A stretch of 64,000 nucleotides of DNA from Methanocrinis alkalitolerans (GCF_029167205.1 NZ_JARFPL010000004.1:1-64000); one strand, 5' to 3'; positions 16,394 through 25,284 are shown, counted from the stretch's first letter. The notes: generated by a model from the letters alone, not told the origin. Numbers and translations: made by a program.

Positions 16394-16489
16394 TCCCAAC
16401 CCCGGCGCCAAAAACCATCCAAAAGGTTCATATCGCCGCCTTGCGTCGGCGGTAATCGCATACCCGATGATAATAAAGAGGCAAATTTC

Positions 16490-16636
16490 ATGGCTCGATT
16501 TCCAGAGGCTGAAAACCGACTTCTCAACATGAAGATCTGCATGCGCTGCAACGCCCGAAACGCCGTCCGCTCAACCCGATGCCGCAAGTGCGGCTACAAG
16601 GGGCTCCGGGTCAAGTCCAAGGAGAGCAGAGGATAG
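16490..16636 (+). CDS. rpl40e: Ribosomal protein L40e
   Basis: A 48-residue basic protein of the large subunit. It has a C4 zinc ribbon, CMRC (residues 17-20) and CRKC (31-34), and the family pattern starting MARFPEAENRLLNMKICMRC and ending in a basic GLRVKSKES tail. ATG 16490 follows GAGGCAAATTTC. Downstream is GGGP synthase, 23 bases away. Confidence 0.93.
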   Translation: MARFPEAENRLLNMKICMRCNARNAVRSTRCRKCGYKGLRVKSKESRG

Positions 16637-16659
16637 ACGGGTCTGGGGCTGACGTTCTC

Positions 16660-17415
16660 ATGATCGGTCCCGTCGAGGAGATGCTGGCGCGGGTCGCGAA
16701 GGCCGATGGCGCCGCCCATCTCACCCTCATAGACCCCGACTCCCAGAGCTCCGCGGAGGCCGGGAGGATGGCCGAGGCGGCGGCGATAGGAGGCACCGAC
16801 GCCATCATGGTGGGCGGGTCCGTCGGCGCGGCGGGCCGCGCCCTCGAGGATACGGTAGGGGCGATCAAGGAAGGGTCAGGCCTTCCGGTGGTCCTCTTCC
16901 CCAGCGGAGTCTCGGGGCTCTGCTCCAACGCCGACGCCGTCTTCTTCATGAGCCTCCTCAACTCCCGGAGCGCGAGCTACCTGATAGAAAACCAGGCCCT
17001 CGGCGCGCCCCTCGTCCGGAGGTACCGGATCGAGCCAATCCCCATGGCCTACGTCGTCGTGGAGCCCGGCGGCACCGTAGGATGGGTCGGCGACGCAAAG
17101 CTGATCCCCAGAGATAAGCCGGAGATAGCCGCCGCCTACGCCCTCGCCGGGAAGTACTTCGGGATGAGGTTCGTCTACCTGGAGGCGGGGTCGGGGGCCC
17201 GGGAGCCGGTGCCGGCGAAGATGGTGGCGGCGGTGAAGAGGGCGATAGCCGATCCCCTCCTCATCGTCGGCGGAGGGATAAGGTCCGGGGAGGCGGCCCG
17301 GGAACGTGTGGACGCCGGGGCCGATATCATCGTCACCGGGACCGGGGTGGAGAGGTCCCAGGACGTCGCCGCCTTCGTCCGCGATATAACGACGGCCATA
17401 AAGGGATCCCGATAG
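16660..17415 (+). CDS. Geranylgeranylglyceryl phosphate synthase
   Basis: First committed step of archaeal ether lipids: joins geranylgeranyl diphosphate to sn-glycerol-1-phosphate. The 251-residue TIM-barrel protein has HLTLIDPDSQ (metal and substrate), GGTDAIMVGGSVG, VLFPSGVSGLCSNADAVFFM, the substrate-binding YLEAGSGA, and the phosphate-binding GGGIRSGEAA and VTGTGVE. ATG 16660 was preferred; the frame runs further upstream into L40e without family likeness. Confidence 0.93.
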   Translation: MIGPVEEMLARVAKADGAAHLTLIDPDSQSSAEAGRMAEAAAIGGTDAIMVGGSVGAAGRALEDTVGAIKEGSGLPVVLFPSGVSGLCSNADAVFFMSLLNSRSASYLIENQALGAPLVRRYRIEPIPMAYVVVEPGGTVGWVGDAKLIPRDKPEIAAAYALAGKYFGMRFVYLEAGSGAREPVPAKMVAAVKRAIADPLLIVGGGIRSGEAARERVDAGADIIVTGTGVERSQDVAAFVRDITTAIKGSR

Positions 17416-17444
17416 GTCTGCCCCCCCCGATCCGTCCTTTGATA

Positions 17445-17490
17445 GGTCTTCTTCGATCCATCTTTAAACGGTCTTCTTCGACCCATCTTT
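17445..17490 (+). repeat. Tandem 21-base repeat, T-rich, between two genes
   Basis: GGTCTTCTTCGATCCATCTTT (17445-17465) recurs as GGTCTTCTTCGACCCATCTTT (17470-17490), with a weaker third unit just before. The T-rich ends could stop transcription after GGGP synthase. The second copy runs into the TATA box (TTTTTATAG) of the next gene. Confidence 0.6.
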
Positions 17491-17517
17491 TTATAGTTCG
17501 TATTCAGATCTCTTACC

Positions 17518-18672
17518 ATGCCTCCATCATCTCAGAGGACCGGAGAGTTTCTCAGCGACCAGGGGCTCGACGGCTTCCTCTTCCTTGGAGACAGCCTCTG
17601 CAACCCCGACATCTATTATCTCTCCTGCTTCCTCGCCCCGGACCGGTTCGCCCTCCTGGCGGCATCATCTCTATCCATCCTGGTATCGGGGATGGAGGGG
17701 GGGCGGGCAAAGAGGGAGTCTGTCGCCGACGAGGTGGCCACCACCTCCGATTACGGGATAAAAGAGAAGCTGGCGAACTTCGACCGGCCCGAGGACGCCT
17801 ACGCTGCGGTCCTCAAGGAGTTCCTTCGGGACCGAGGCGTCAGGAAGCTGGGGGTCCCTTTTGACTTTCCGGTGAGGGTCTATTCCGACCTCACCGCCGA
17901 CTTCGAGGTATCGGTCCTGGAGAGCCCCGCATCGAAGTGGAGGGAGGTGAAGACCCCCCAAGAGATCGAGGCGATCAGGTCTGTCCAGAGGGGCTGCGAG
18001 GAGGCGATGAAGGTCGCCGTCGGGATGATAAGAAGGTCCCGCCCCGCCGGGGGGAGTCTGATCTTCGAAGGGTCGCCCCTCACCTCTGAGATGGTGAAGT
18101 CCGCCATCGACGTCTCCCTTCTTAGAGGGGGTTATGAGGCTCAGGAGACGATCGTGGCCGGGGGCAAAGACGGAGCAGACCCCCACTTCGGCGGGTCGGG
18201 GCCCCTCCCCGCAGATTCGCCGATAGTCATCGACATATTCCCCCGGTCCAAACGGACGCGGTACTTTGCGGACATGACGAGGACGGTCCTCCGGGGGGAG
18301 GCAGACCCCGAGGTAGTAGAGATCTATGGGGCGGTTCGAGCAGCTCAGGCTGCTGGGATCGGTGCCGTCAGGGCGGGGGCCCCGGGGAGGGAGGTCCACG
18401 CCGAAGTCTGCGCCGTCTTCGAGGAGCGGGGCTACCCCGAGCGGGAGGGTCGCGGTTACATCCATTCCACCGGCCATGGGGTCGGGCTGGCGGTCCATGA
18501 GAGGCCCTCCCTGAGCGAGGTGGGGGGCGCCCTGGTGGCAGGGAACGTCGTCACCGTGGAGCCGGGCCTCTACTATCCGGATATCGGCGGCGTCCGGCTG
18601 GAGGATCTGGTGGTGGTGAAGGATGACGGATGCGAAAACCTCACAGAATTTGAAAAGGGGCTCATCCTCTGA
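17518..18672 (+). CDS. Xaa-Pro aminopeptidase-like M24 peptidase
   Basis: A 384-residue M24 metallopeptidase: creatinase-type N-terminal domain (1-130), then a pita-bread fold. Metal ligands are visible in VIDIFPRS and FADMTRT (two aspartates), STGHGVGLAVHERP (histidine), EPGLYY and LEDLVVV (glutamates). It releases N-terminal residues before proline. The TATA-like TTTTTATAG about 28 bases before ATG 17518 and the absence of a ribosome site suggest leaderless translation. Confidence 0.85.
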   Translation: MPPSSQRTGEFLSDQGLDGFLFLGDSLCNPDIYYLSCFLAPDRFALLAASSLSILVSGMEGGRAKRESVADEVATTSDYGIKEKLANFDRPEDAYAAVLKEFLRDRGVRKLGVPFDFPVRVYSDLTADFEVSVLESPASKWREVKTPQEIEAIRSVQRGCEEAMKVAVGMIRRSRPAGGSLIFEGSPLTSEMVKSAIDVSLLRGGYEAQETIVAGGKDGADPHFGGSGPLPADSPIVIDIFPRSKRTRYFADMTRTVLRGEADPEVVEIYGAVRAAQAAGIGAVRAGAPGREVHAEVCAVFEERGYPEREGRGYIHSTGHGVGLAVHERPSLSEVGGALVAGNVVTVEPGLYYPDIGGVRLEDLVVVKDDGCENLTEFEKGLIL

Positions 18673-18717
18673 GGAGAGTCCGACGAGGGTACTTTGACGA
18701 GAGGAGTATGATCTTTC

Positions 18718-19599
18718 ATGGACGCTGAAGTGCTTGAGAAGTACAGGAAGGCGGGGGAGATCCTGGCACGGGTCCGGGACGATGCGAGCTCGATGGTCGA
18801 TGTAGGGGTCTCCATCCTGGAGGTGGCGGAGTTCGTCGAGGAGACGACCCGCGCCCTCGGCGGCGAGGTCGCCTTCCCCTGCAACATATCTCGGGACCGG
18901 GTCGCCGCCCACGACACCCCCCGCCCCGAGGACGGGGACGTCTTCGGCGAGGAGATGGTGAAGCTGGACATCGGCGTCCACGTCGACGGCTACATCGCCG
19001 ACGCCGCCGTGACGGTGGATCTCGGCGGCCACCCTGACCTCGTGGAGGCCTCGGCAGCGGGGCTCGCCGCGGCGATAGAGCTGGTGGGGCCGGGGGTGTC
19101 CACGGCGGAGCTGGGGGCGGCCATCGAGGAGGCCATCCGGGGATACGGCTACAGCTCCGTCGCGAACCTGACGGGCCACGGCCTCGGTCGCTACCGGGCC
19201 CACGGCGAGCCGTCGGTGCCGAATCGGCGGATCGAGAAGGGGGTGGTCCTCTCGCCGGGAGAGGTCATCGCCATCGAGCCCTTCGCCACCGACGGCGTCG
19301 GGAGGATCACCGAGGCGCCCCAGGCGGAGATCTTCTCCTTCGTCGCCAAAAGGCCCATCAGGTCTCCCCCGGCGAGGTCCCTGTTGAAGGAGGTACTGGA
19401 AAATTACTCAACCCTCCCCTTCGCCCGGAGGTGGCTCTCGGGAGACCGGATAGATTACGCCATAGGTCAGCTCCTCAGGGCGGGGATCCTCCATCGGTAC
19501 CCCCTCCTCTGGGAGGCGGAGGGCGCCCTCGTATCCCAGGCCGAGGATACCGTCATCGTTACGGAGGACGGGTGCGAGGTGACGACCCGGCCGAGGTGA
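18718..19599 (+). CDS. map: Methionine aminopeptidase, type II
   Basis: Removes the initiator methionine from new proteins. The 293-residue chain has the five metal ligands in KLDIGVHVDGYIADAAVTVD (two aspartates), LTGHGLGRY (histidine), AIEPFAT and EDTVIVTEDG (glutamates), and the 60-residue helical insert before the last strand that marks type II. ATG 18718, 45 bases after the other M24 gene. Confidence 0.93.
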   Translation: MDAEVLEKYRKAGEILARVRDDASSMVDVGVSILEVAEFVEETTRALGGEVAFPCNISRDRVAAHDTPRPEDGDVFGEEMVKLDIGVHVDGYIADAAVTVDLGGHPDLVEASAAGLAAAIELVGPGVSTAELGAAIEEAIRGYGYSSVANLTGHGLGRYRAHGEPSVPNRRIEKGVVLSPGEVIAIEPFATDGVGRITEAPQAEIFSFVAKRPIRSPPARSLLKEVLENYSTLPFARRWLSGDRIDYAIGQLLRAGILHRYPLLWEAEGALVSQAEDTVIVTEDGCEVTTRPR

Positions 19600-19641
19600 C
19601 CTGCGGGACTGAAGGCCGCCTTCGAGTCGCCGGTCGGAAGG

Positions 19642-20247
19642 TCAGGAGTCGTCGCCGTCGTCTTCGGACCCGTCGTCTTCCTTGTAGCTGTCGTCTCCGA
19701 TCTGGGCGGCGGAGATGGCGTCGATTCCGTCGAGGAGCTCCGCCGTCAGGGAGTAGGGGAGGTCCTCGAAGACCTCTTCGGGGAGGGCCTCTCCCCCGAT
19801 CACCCTCGCCCCGATATCGCTCAAAACCCCCAGGGCCTCCTCCATCCGGTCTGCCTCCTCGGCGAGGACCGCCTTTTTCACCAGATCCTCCAGCTTCGTC
19901 TTTCTGTCGTAGCCGCCGTCGATGTACCTCTGGCTTGAGATGAATACGGCGGTGAGGGCGGCGTTCAGCGACTCCAGCATAAGATTCGCATCCTCTCCCA
20001 GGGAGTCGTCCCTCTCAGAGACTATATCCCTGATCTCGTCGATGGCGTATATCGCCTCCTCTTTGGTGATGGTGGTGTGTTCACATCTCGCTATGACCTT
20101 TAGGCAGGCCAGGACCACGTCGTCCATGGCGTAGACGAAGACCGCAGCCGACGGATCCTCGTCCGACTCCTGGAGGGTGAACCCGCTCTCCTTTATCTTG
20201 TTGATCCAGTTCTGCCAGCGGCCCCGGGTGTAGAACTCTTCTTTCAT
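19642..20247 (-). CDS. DUF2150 family protein
   Basis: A 201-residue acidic protein, mostly helical, with the methanogen family start EEFYTRGRWQNWINKIKES and FVYAMDDVVLACLKVIAR. The tail is very acidic (EDDGSEDDGDDS). Function unknown. It lies 9 bases after the cgi121 stop on the same strand and is probably in the same transcript. Confidence 0.75.
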   Translation of the reverse strand: MKEEFYTRGRWQNWINKIKESGFTLQESDEDPSAAVFVYAMDDVVLACLKVIARCEHTTITKEEAIYAIDEIRDIVSERDDSLGEDANLMLESLNAALTAVFISSQRYIDGGYDRKTKLEDLVKKAVLAEEADRMEEALGVLSDIGARVIGGEALPEEVFEDLPYSLTAELLDGIDAISAAQIGDDSYKEDDGSEDDGDDS

Positions 20248-20256
20248 AAGATCATC

Positions 20257-20748
20257 TCATCGGTAAGCATCCATCAGCGCTACCCGTTCCAGCACGATGT
20301 CGGGGATCCTCTCCTCTCCCGCCGCCTCGATCTCCGCCTCCCCGATCTCGAAGGCTTCCCTGACGGCGGCCCTGCTCCAGCAGGGCCCTTCGCCGTCGAT
20401 CTCGATGATATCGGAGATCTTTGGAGGCGTCCCGTTCTCCACGACTATCAGGGCTATCCTCTCGGTCTCCTCCGATACCCCCATGGTGAGCGCCCGACCG
20501 ATCTGTCTTTTGCCCGAGGCGTAGCGCAAGATCTCAAGCCCCAGATCTTTGGCGACGTTCTTCTCTTCGGAGAAGGCCCGGATCGCCTTCTCGGCGGCTA
20601 AGGTGGCGTGGCTCTCGCCGACGATCAGGGATGCGTCCATCGCCTGGATGACGCAGCCGCTCTCGACTTGGGCCTTCCTCAACGCCGCCAGAAAGGCCTC
20701 TTTACCCTTCACCTTCGGCCTTCCGAAGATCAGACAAAGATCGCTCAT
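20257..20748 (-). CDS. cgi121: KEOPS complex subunit Cgi121
   Basis: A 163-residue protein of the KEOPS complex that makes t6A37 on tRNAs reading ANN codons; Cgi121 binds the tRNA 3' CCA end. Family blocks: VIQAMDASLIVGESHATLAAEKAIRAF, LGLEILRYASGKRQIGRAL and IALIVVENG. A CTTTTAAAC TATA-like box precedes it on the minus strand. Another KEOPS subunit gene, pcc1, lies at 60851. Confidence 0.85.
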   Translation of the reverse strand: MSDLCLIFGRPKVKGKEAFLAALRKAQVESGCVIQAMDASLIVGESHATLAAEKAIRAFSEEKNVAKDLGLEILRYASGKRQIGRALTMGVSEETERIALIVVENGTPPKISDIIEIDGEGPCWSRAAVREAFEIGEAEIEAAGEERIPDIVLERVALMDAYR

Positions 20749-20886
20749 TGACGGTTGGTTCGGCGACGGAGTTTAAAAGTTTGCGGTCGTTTCATCCGCT
20801 GCCTACGGGACGATGATCGGTGGAGCCGCGCCGATATGGATGAAATATAAAAATAAATTGGATCTATCGCGAGGGTCCTTCGGATC

Positions 20887-21573
20887 TCAGCATTCGACGG
20901 CGTCTCCTGCTCCCATGATCACCACCTCGGAGTCGCAGAGAGTCTCCACCAGATCCCTGAACTCGGTGGGGTCCTGCCTTATCCTGGGCCAGGTGTTGTA
21001 ATGCATCGGTATCACCAGGTGGGGCCGGATCCAGCTGGTGGCGATCGCCGCTTCTCGGGGGCCCATGGTGTACCTGCCTCCGATGGGCAGCAGGGCGACG
21101 TCCGGTCGGTAGAGATCTCCAATAAGCCTCATGTCGCTAAAAAGGGCGGTGTCGCCGGCGTGGTATATTCTTATCCCGTCGTCGATGACAAAGCCCGCGG
21201 CCTCCCCGCCGGGGGTCGGAGGGTCGGTGAGGTTTATCTCTGAGGAGTGGATCGCGGGGGTCATGGTGAAGAGGACGTCTCCCATCCGCAAGGAGCCGCC
21301 GATGTTCATCCCCTCGGATCTGATGGATAGGCGGTCCAAAAATCTCGCCACCTCGGCGACCGCCAGGACCGGAGAGCCCGTCTGTCGGGCTATATCCTCG
21401 GCGTCGCCGAGGTGATCAGCGTGGCCGTGGGTGACGGCGATGATATCCGGGTTGAGCTCTTCGACGGCCTTTGGGGCCATGGGGTTATCCCGGATGTAGG
21501 GGTCCACCAGGACGTTCATCGACTCTGCAAGCTCAAAACAAGAATGAGACAGCCAGGTTATCCTCATATCCAT
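20887..21573 (-). CDS. UPF0173 metal-dependent hydrolase (MBL fold)
   Basis: A 228-residue metallo-beta-lactamase-fold protein. Metal motif THGHADH near residue 49, SEINLTDPPTPGGEAAGF, YHAGDTALF and the histidine in VIPMHYNTWP place it in UPF0173. Substrate unknown. Monocistronic by position; the gap to the next gene (21574-21768) shows nothing further. Confidence 0.88.
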   Translation of the reverse strand: MDMRITWLSHSCFELAESMNVLVDPYIRDNPMAPKAVEELNPDIIAVTHGHADHLGDAEDIARQTGSPVLAVAEVARFLDRLSIRSEGMNIGGSLRMGDVLFTMTPAIHSSEINLTDPPTPGGEAAGFVIDDGIRIYHAGDTALFSDMRLIGDLYRPDVALLPIGGRYTMGPREAAIATSWIRPHLVIPMHYNTWPRIRQDPTEFRDLVETLCDSEVVIMGAGDAVEC

Positions 21574-21768
21574 CCACCTGGGGTCTGCTGCGCCCCTCCT
21601 CTGCTGCCTATCTTCATCTCTCCGTTCATCTCCCTCGTCCGGACGATCCGTCCGCCCTCAGGATCGGGGATCGAAGTAGGCGGCGAAGCGGAAGGCAGCG
21701 ATGCGGGCGGGCTTTAAAGGTCCGGGAGCGGCCGGAGGGCCGCTCCGGGATTAAAACCGATCTCGGTT

Positions 21769-22629
21769 TCAGACCAGTCCTGAACGCTGAAGTCTCAGGA
21801 GGTCGGAGGTGTCCAGCTTTTCGCCCTGTCTGAACTGGGTGAGGATCTCCTCGGCCTCCTTCCTGACCTCGGCCTTCACCTTGTCCTCCCTCTTCTCCCG
21901 GTTCTTTCTCCGTAGACCGGTGATGATCTTGTCGAAATCGCGGATCTCTCGCTGAGTTCGTATGAACTCCCGGTGCTGCTTGTCCGCCGCCTCCTGGGCT
22001 TTGACGAATTCCCGGTGGGCTCCGTCGGCCTGGGCCCTCACCTGGTCCGCTTCTTTGAAGGTGGCGATCATCTTGTCGTGGTATTCCTGGGCGAGTTCTG
22101 CAGACTTTGTGACGAGATCGTGGTATTCAGACGCCTGGTCGCGGAGCTTCTGCGCCTCGTCCAGAAGGTCTTTCAAGACGTCGTTCTTCTCCATCTGCTC
22201 CTTCCTCATCTTGAACTCGGCCCGGAGGGCTGATATCTTCTCGACGAGCTGCTTTTCTTTGTCGGGGCTTAAGACCTCGGTCTGCTGTTTGAACTCCATG
22301 TGGTCTATCTCTCTTCGCAGACCCCGGATGGATCGGTCGCCCGTGAGGTTGTGCTTCTTTCTGATCTCGTCTATCTGAGCGTAGAAGTCGTTCGTCTTCT
22401 CGTTGAACTCGTCCCGCTTCAGTTTGGCCTCAGCCACGTTCTTGTTGTACTCGTCACGGAGCGTCTTGAGCTCTTGGGCTTTGTCGATGAGCTCTTTTGT
22501 CTTCTTGTTCAGTTCGTTGCGCTCCGCGGCCCACTTGCTGGCTTCAGCGTTCAATTGGCTTCGACTATCCTTAAAATCGATGGCCTGTTGCTTCAGCCGG
22601 GCCTTCTTTTCTTCCAGTTCTGCCAGCAT
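21769..22629 (-). CDS. Archaeal coiled-coil protein
   Basis: A 286-residue, highly charged protein that is almost entirely predicted helix and coiled coil (runs of E/K/Q heptads such as ELEEKKARLKQQAIDFKDSR). Related coiled-coil proteins are conserved in Methanosarcina-type methanogens; function unknown. No enzyme motif or membrane segment is visible. Confidence 0.7.
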   Translation of the reverse strand: MLAELEEKKARLKQQAIDFKDSRSQLNAEASKWAAERNELNKKTKELIDKAQELKTLRDEYNKNVAEAKLKRDEFNEKTNDFYAQIDEIRKKHNLTGDRSIRGLRREIDHMEFKQQTEVLSPDKEKQLVEKISALRAEFKMRKEQMEKNDVLKDLLDEAQKLRDQASEYHDLVTKSAELAQEYHDKMIATFKEADQVRAQADGAHREFVKAQEAADKQHREFIRTQREIRDFDKIITGLRRKNREKREDKVKAEVRKEAEEILTQFRQGEKLDTSDLLRLQRSGLV

Positions 22630-23150
22630 CCCCCTTTTGTCCTCCTTTTCCAGCCAACTTGGCTGGTTTTCATCCCTTCCCTACGGCACTATACTTCGTG
22701 GGGCATCATCGATGTCACATGCTCCTTCCATCGACCTGTTTCGGGGGAGATCTCAATAAAATCTCGATTTCGTTGACATCTGCGGATCATTTCAGCGGGG
22801 CTTTCAAGCGTCTGATCGAAGGATCGCGCTCTTCCAATCGCCCTGGAACCAAAATGTTGTTCTTTCCCAAGATCGACGTCGACGGGCATGTGCCAATTTC
22901 CTAGTTTATCCCTCACGTATTAACCTTTTGGTAAGAACCGGCTCTGGTGGCATGGGACGATCTCCCCTCCCGGCGTCTACTCACCCTCCTTCATCTCTCC
23001 CTTGTCCTTCATCTCTTCATCTCCTGCAGCTCCTCTCCATCTGCCTGCGGGTCTCTTGGATGTTTTGATAAGCTATCCTGCTCTAAACCTCCACTCTATT
23101 CGCAGTTATCCTTTTTACGACCACAATTTACAAGTTAGTCGGAGATTACG
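22630..23150. other. 520-base intergenic region between divergent genes
   Basis: It must hold promoters for the coiled-coil gene (minus) and the Dsr-like gene (plus). AT-rich stretches occur near 22910-22935. A pyrimidine-rich tract spans about 22980-23035. No convincing gene or RNA was seen. Confidence 0.5.
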
Positions 23151-24035
23151 ATGACATATGATCTTGGAGGGATCGTGTTGAAGCCGGAGATGTACAAGGG
23201 GATGCCCGCCGTATTCAAGAGGAGAGACGGGAAGTTTGAGATAAAGATCCTGGTGACGGGGGGGATGCTCGACCCCGCCCAGGTGAAGCGGATAGGAGAG
23301 GTGGCAGAGAAGTACGGCGGCGAGGTCCATCTCACCGTGAGGCAGGAGATCTCGATCCTCGGGGTCCCCGAGGAGAAGCTGGAGGCGGCTATCGCCGAAC
23401 TGAAAGGTGCGGGGCTCGCCCCTGGGTCTGCAGGGATGACCTTCCGGAACGTCGTATCCTGTCTCGGGGAGGTGTACTGCTTCAAAGCCGCGGCGGAGAC
23501 GACCGGCCTTGCAAGAGAGATCGGGGAGAGGTTCACGGGGGAGAAGACGCCGGGTCCTCTTAAGGTGGGGATAGGCGGGTGCCCCTTCCCCTGCACCAGG
23601 CCCCAGTTCAACGAGATCGGCGTCATGGGGAGGGTCAGGCCCGAGCTGGACGCCGAGAAGTGCACAGGGTGCGAGAAGTGCGTCGCTGTCTGCAAGGTGG
23701 GGGCGGCCACCATAGTCGATGGGAAGGCGGTCATCGACTATGATGAGTGCGTCATGTGCGGTCGCTGCGTCGTCAACTGCCCTGTGGGGGCGAGGTACAC
23801 CGCCGAGGACGGGTACATGATCTTCGTCGGCGGGCGGGGGAGCTGGCCTCCTCATGAGGGCTGGATGCTCCGCGACTTCGTGGCGAGGGAGGAGGTCATC
23901 CCCCTCATCGGCCGGATCCTGGAGGTTTATAGGGCCGGCGCCCAGCCTGGAATGAGGCTGCGGGAGTTCATAAAATCGGTGGGATTCGAGGAATTCAAGG
24001 GAAAAGTCCTGTCATCCGAGGCCGAAAAGGCCTGA
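23151..24035 (+). CDS. Stand-alone siroheme sulfite/nitrite reductase-like protein (Dsr-LP)
   Basis: A 294-residue protein with a ferredoxin-like reductase half-domain, a siroheme-[4Fe-4S] site (CLGEVYC near residues 103-109 and GGCPFPC near 142-148), then two inserted [4Fe-4S] ferredoxin motifs (CTGCEKCVAVC and CVMCGRCVVNCP). This matches the small dissimilatory-type proteins common in methanogens, whose substrate is debated (sulfite, nitrite or a biosynthetic role). ATG 23151 with GGAGAT upstream. No electron-donor gene adjoins it. The tetrapyrrole genes at 46-49 kb could supply siroheme. Confidence 0.85.
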   Translation: MTYDLGGIVLKPEMYKGMPAVFKRRDGKFEIKILVTGGMLDPAQVKRIGEVAEKYGGEVHLTVRQEISILGVPEEKLEAAIAELKGAGLAPGSAGMTFRNVVSCLGEVYCFKAAAETTGLAREIGERFTGEKTPGPLKVGIGGCPFPCTRPQFNEIGVMGRVRPELDAEKCTGCEKCVAVCKVGAATIVDGKAVIDYDECVMCGRCVVNCPVGARYTAEDGYMIFVGGRGSWPPHEGWMLRDFVAREEVIPLIGRILEVYRAGAQPGMRLREFIKSVGFEEFKGKVLSSEAEKA

Positions 24036-24312
24036 TCATCCCCCTGGGACTTTTTCTGACCTTATAACCATAATTATCTCCTTTTTTGGACTTCCAAATG
24101 TCGAACTCCTTTTATGCCATAATTTCATCCCGAGTGGCTCCCTTTATAACCGAAAATTTCCGGAATGGCCGGGTCATCCTGAGGCGTCTGCGGCACCGGT
24201 CGCCCTGATGATATCCTGATAATATATCATGCGATCAACAGATTAAAATAGGGGGGTGGCATTAGATTTATGCAAGGCTCTACTGAACTTAGTTTAGACG
24301 GAGGGAGTTGAT

Positions 24313-25284
24313 TTGAGAAAAGTTATGCTCGCGATACTCGCCCTGTCGTTCCTGATGGGGATGGCGGCGGCGCAAGAATTCAATGAGAGGCCTGCCAAAG
24401 GCGCCGGTTACAACATGACCTTTGACTTCGAGCAGAGCGTCCAGGGTAGCGGCTACTTCATGACGTACAGGTACATCCAGCTGCCCACCCCCGACACCGG
24501 CAGCCCCGGCCAGAAGGGTCCGATGTACAAGGACTACGCCCACGGGAGCGGCACCATCGAGAACGAGATGATCATCAACGCTGATATCGTCAACTACGTC
24601 AAGAAAGACGGCTGCTACCAGGAGTGGGAGGCTTACTCCTGCATATCGGCGAGGGAGGACAACTCCATGGTCTACTCTCCGATGAGGATGGCCATAGGAA
24701 ACGGCTACTACGCGCGAAACCCCATCCTCTACGACTCCCTGCTTAAGGAGAAGACGGTGATAAAGAACTACAGGCCGGTCACCATGATGCACCACCAGGT
24801 GGAGTACGCCAAGGCCGTCGACAAGGAGATCGAAATCCTGGTCAAGGATAAGCAGTATGTATATGACGATCCGATCTACCAGGGCGTCGGCTACACCTGG
24901 ATGAAGATCAGCGAGGACGTCACCGACGGTATGGTGGACATAGGAGTCCTCCAGGGAGATCCGAATAACATGAACGATACCGGCTATGATGCACCTCGGC
25001 GGTCTAATGGCCAGGGGACTAGTGCCTGGTACAACCCCATGATCGAGATCGACGAGCACTACGTCGGGACCTTCACCATCGAGAAGAACATGACCCTCGA
25101 GGTCCCCTACAAGCATGTCATTGTACCGAAGGACTGGCTGAGCTGCTGCTTCGGCGGATGCGATACGATGGAACCGTGCGGCCCCTACAACCCCTGCGAG
25201 CCGTGCATCGTCCCAGACGCAGAGTCCATGGCTGCCGCCACCTTTGAGCCTCCTGTGACGAACGGCGACATCTATTATTCTTGA
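24313..25284 (+). CDS. Exported protein of unknown function with Cys-rich tail
   Basis: TTG start with a strong ribosome site (GGAGGGAG). The 323-residue product has a signal peptide (MRKVMLAILALSFLMGMAAA, then Q). The mature part is rich in Tyr, Met and acidic residues and contains GYNMTFDFEQSVQGSGYFMT. Near the C-terminus is a cluster of eight cysteines (SCCFGGCDTMEPCGPYNPCEPC). There is no membrane anchor after the signal. It has a long AT-containing upstream region (24036-24312) and its own terminator, so it is a single transcription unit. A cell-surface or sheath role is conceivable but is only a guess. Confidence 0.7.
   Translation: MRKVMLAILALSFLMGMAAAQEFNERPAKGAGYNMTFDFEQSVQGSGYFMTYRYIQLPTPDTGSPGQKGPMYKDYAHGSGTIENEMIINADIVNYVKKDGCYQEWEAYSCISAREDNSMVYSPMRMAIGNGYYARNPILYDSLLKEKTVIKNYRPVTMMHHQVEYAKAVDKEIEILVKDKQYVYDDPIYQGVGYTWMKISEDVTDGMVDIGVLQGDPNNMNDTGYDAPRRSNGQGTSAWYNPMIEIDEHYVGTFTIEKNMTLEVPYKHVIVPKDWLSCCFGGCDTMEPCGPYNPCEPCIVPDAESMAAATFEPPVTNGDIYYS

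Larger units (their letters stand above)
16258..16410 (+). tRNA. tRNA-Ser(CGA) interrupted by two non-canonical introns
   Basis: Acceptor GCCGGGG (16258-16264) pairs with CCCCGGC (16400-16406); discriminator G16407 is the serine type; CCA is encoded (16408-16410). The anticodon stem GCAGG/CCTGT (16318-16322/16330-16334) holds the loop CTCGAGA, anticodon CGA at 16325-16327. The long variable arm GTCCC-TTCC-GGGAC makes it class II. The T stem is TTGGG/CCCAA. Two extra segments break the fold: about 33 bases in the D-arm (near 16282-16314) and 31 bases in the T-loop (16363-16393). With both removed, the D stem becomes GCA/TGC and the T-loop becomes TTCAAAT. Nothing interrupts the usual 37/38 position. 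Confidence 0.85.

Noticed and set aside
16258..16410. Reading the locus as tRNA-Leu or as a plain tRNA pseudogene
   Set aside because: Anticodon CGA, discriminator G and the long variable arm fit serine; all stems pair perfectly once two discrete inserts are removed, which is not expected of random decay.
16150..16587. N-terminal extension of malic enzyme to 16587
   Set aside because: It would read through the tRNA-Ser gene and L40e; the enzyme family begins at the ATG at 16149.
22689..22916. 75-codon minus-strand frame upstream of the coiled-coil gene
   Set aside because: No ribosome site, no family likeness and it occupies the promoter region.
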